From assembly GCA_002491115.1 (NCBI GenBank), contig DKVI01000002.1, positions 51,403-58,717 on the forward strand: DNA of 7,315 nucleotides, in the 5' to 3' direction. Origin of the DNA: Lachnospiraceae bacterium UBA7182. Its GTDB lineage: Bacteria; Bacillota; Clostridia; Lachnospirales; Lachnospiraceae. Numbering within the stretch: the stretch's first letter is position 1; each line of letters starts with the position of its first letter. Position numbers and translations under genes: made by a program. Positions 6,473 to 7,315 of the stretch are shown here, one piece after another. The notes beneath the pieces are model-generated. The model was not told the origin of the DNA. It made no database searches and saw nothing but the letters and a program-made list of their open reading frames with translations.

Positions 6473-7051
6473 ATGGCAGATCTGGCGGGAATATTATTTC
6501 TTGGATTTGGGATACTGGACGGGTACCGCAAGGGCCTGGTGAAAAAAGGGATGTCGCTGGCGATTACGCTGGCGACCTTATTTATGGTATATATAGCGTC
6601 TCCTTATGTGTCGTCTTTTATTGAAGGAATTCTGCCCCGGGCGCTTTCGATTGAAAATCTGGCAGGAACGGACAGCGAAGTATATAAAATACTGATCCTG
6701 AGCGGATTCGGTGAGGAGGCAGATGCATATGTCCGGATGTTTGTGGCCAGACTGTTAGCTATGGCAGTGACTTATATAGTCGTCAAGGTGATCCTTCGCA
6801 CGGTGCTTCTGTCCCTGGAACTGCTGGTGAAAGTACCCGGGCTTAGTCTTGTGAACCGGCTTCTGGGCGCAGGGGTGGGCCTGGCACAGCAGATGCTGAC
6901 CTTGTGGGTGCTCTTTCTTGTCCTGCTGATCTTTGAAGGCACAGGCTGGGGGGAGGCGGCAACGCAGTGGATCAGGCAAAGTGTCCTGCTGGAATATCTG
7001 TATGAAAATAATCTGCTTTTGCTGGCCGGCGTTCTGCTGATTCTGTCATAA
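6473..7051 (+). CDS. CvpA-family integral membrane protein, possibly cut short at the C-terminus
   Basis: 192 residues, mostly hydrophobic. CvpA proteins are small multi-pass inner-membrane proteins linked to colicin V production in E. coli and to envelope stress resistance; the biochemical role is not settled. Visible family features are the first helix followed by DGYRKGLVKK (16-25), a second helix (about 26-44), a soluble loop (about 50-88), a helix at about 90-115, and VNRLLGAGVGLAQQML (127-142), the usual Gly-rich turn into the next helix (about 137-155). A last hydrophobic stretch (180-191) runs straight into the TAA. After that stop the same frame stays open for 22 codons to TGA 7118-7120 and encodes a hydrophobic then Lys/Arg-rich tail, as if the natural protein were about 215 residues. 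Last gene of the cluster. I see no terminator after it, so some readthrough into the rRNA promoter region is possible. Confidence 0.85.
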   Translation: MADLAGILFLGFGILDGYRKGLVKKGMSLAITLATLFMVYIASPYVSSFIEGILPRALSIENLAGTDSEVYKILILSGFGEEADAYVRMFVARLLAMAVTYIVVKVILRTVLLSLELLVKVPGLSLVNRLLGAGVGLAQQMLTLWVLFLVLLIFEGTGWGEAATQWIRQSVLLEYLYENNLLLLAGVLLILS

Positions 7052-7086
7052 ATCCTGTTCTGGAAGCGACTGAAACCCGGGCCGAT

Positions 7087-7116
7087 AAAAAAAACGAAAA
7101 AAATTAAAAAAAGGTA
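7087..7116 (+). promoter_or_regulatory. A-tract UP-element-like region upstream of P1
   Basis: Almost pure A/T with three A-runs directly upstream of the P1 -35. Such A-tracts upstream of rRNA promoters bind the RNA polymerase alpha subunit C-terminal domain. A similar A-rich stretch (7197-7230) precedes P2. Confidence 0.5.
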
Positions 7117-7145
7117 TTGACTTTGTCAGGTGAAGGTGATATTAT
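7117..7145 (+). promoter_or_regulatory. Promoter P1 of a presumed rRNA operon
   Basis: TTGACT (7117-7122), a 17-bp spacer and TATTAT (7140-7145). An overlapping TATAAT (7143-7148) would need a 20-bp spacer. The match to P2 (same spacer and -10, same GATATTAT context) supports the 17-bp reading. Start expected near 7152. Confidence 0.8.
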
Positions 7146-7152
7146 AATCGAG

Positions 7153-7172
7153 CTGGCCGCGAAAACGGCTGG
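7153..7172 (+). other. 5'-end hairpin of the P1 transcript
   Basis: CTGGCCG pairs with CGGCTGG (7 bp including two G-U pairs, core GCCG/CGGC) around loop CGAAAA. It begins at the predicted transcription start. No T-run follows, so it is not a terminator; protection or processing of the leader is plausible. Confidence 0.55.
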
Positions 7173-7231
7173 TAAAGATTGTAAGATAAATTTTTTCTGA
7201 AAGAAATTTGAAAAAACTTGAAAAAAAGTGT

Positions 7232-7260
7232 TGACAAATAAGAAAAGATTTGATATTATG
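7232..7260 (+). promoter_or_regulatory. Promoter P2 of a presumed rRNA operon
   Basis: Consensus TTGACA (7232-7237), 17-bp spacer, TATTAT (7255-7260), with A-tracts upstream. It lies exactly 115 bp downstream of P1 and shares its -10 context, so the two look like a tandem, growth-rate-controlled pair. Start expected near 7266. Confidence 0.85.
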
Positions 7261-7265
7261 ATCAA

Positions 7266-7283
7266 GCCGCTTGCGAAAGCGGT
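7266..7283 (+). other. 5'-end hairpin of the P2 transcript with GNRA tetraloop
   Basis: CCGCTT (7267-7272) pairs with AAGCGG (7277-7282) around GCGA, a GNRA tetraloop, plus a flanking G-U pair. It sits at the predicted start of the P2 transcript, matching the hairpin after P1 in position but not in exact sequence. Confidence 0.6.
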
Positions 7284-7296
7284 AAAAAACAAGAAC

Positions 7297-7315
7297 GAAC
7301 CTTGATAATTAAATA
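7297..7315 (+). promoter_or_regulatory. boxA-like rRNA leader element
   Basis: GAACCTTGATAATTAAAT resembles the (T)N-CTTTGAAAACT-type boxA antitermination element of Firmicute rRNA leaders and spacers, often GTACCTTGAAAACTGAATA in Clostridia. Together with the tandem promoters it points to a 16S rRNA gene just beyond the right edge. The 16S gene itself is not in the window. Confidence 0.6.

Noticed and set aside
7052..7116. Terminator after the cvpA-family gene
   Set aside because: I looked for a GC stem with a T-run and found only the CCCGGG palindrome followed by A-runs; no terminator is supported.
7266..7290. Hairpin followed by TAAAAAAC as a terminator
   Set aside because: The stem is followed by A, not T, on the plus strand, and it lies directly after a strong promoter, so a 5' leader hairpin fits better.
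7104..7292. 62-residue minus-strand frame in the final region
   Set aside because: It covers tandem promoters and leader hairpins, and its Phe/Ile-rich content is just the complement of A-tracts.

Overview
The window looks like a chromosomal segment of an anaerobic Firmicute, most likely a Lachnospiraceae-type Clostridium. The pointers are strong AGGAGG ribosome binding sites, the YesN/YesM-type sugar-sensing pair, a YtfQ-like lipoprotein, a DUF5711-like protein, and a GAACCTTGATAATTAAAT element of the kind seen in clostridial rRNA leaders. The taxonomic call is inference from gene content, not a database match. I see no CRISPR array, tRNA gene or insertion sequence.

The left half (1-3808) is a minus-strand sugar-uptake module. 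A good promoter (3780-3808) drives a YesN-type response regulator and a YesM-type sensor kinase, which overlap by GTGA. They end at a rho-independent terminator (about 1026-1066). Next comes the gene for a periplasmic-binding-protein-like lipoprotein very close to YtfQ (galactofuranose binding), whose 3' end runs off the left edge. Its own promoter looks weak, which would suit activation by the AraC-type regulator. As given, this gene carries a 1-nt frameshift near 205-220.

The right half (3929-7051) is a plus-strand cluster of three membrane or envelope proteins. The first is a LysM protein whose N-terminal domain matches the JAMM/MPN fold pattern but has lost every metal ligand. The second is a single-pass protein with a DUF5711-like, propeller-like ectodomain. 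The third is a CvpA-family multi-pass membrane protein. An extended -10 promoter inside the end of the LysM gene may drive the last two. The CvpA stop codon is followed by 22 further in-frame codons encoding a hydrophobic, then lysine-rich tail.

The last 250 bases appear to be the control region of an rRNA operon lying just beyond the right edge. They hold two similar promoters 115 bp apart, each preceded by A-tracts and followed by a short hairpin at the predicted transcript 5' end, then a boxA-like leader element.

The most notable observation is the catalytically dead MPN-like domain joined to a membrane anchor and LysM. Next are the duplicated promoter-hairpin module and the two possible gene lesions (frameshift in the binding protein, early stop in CvpA).
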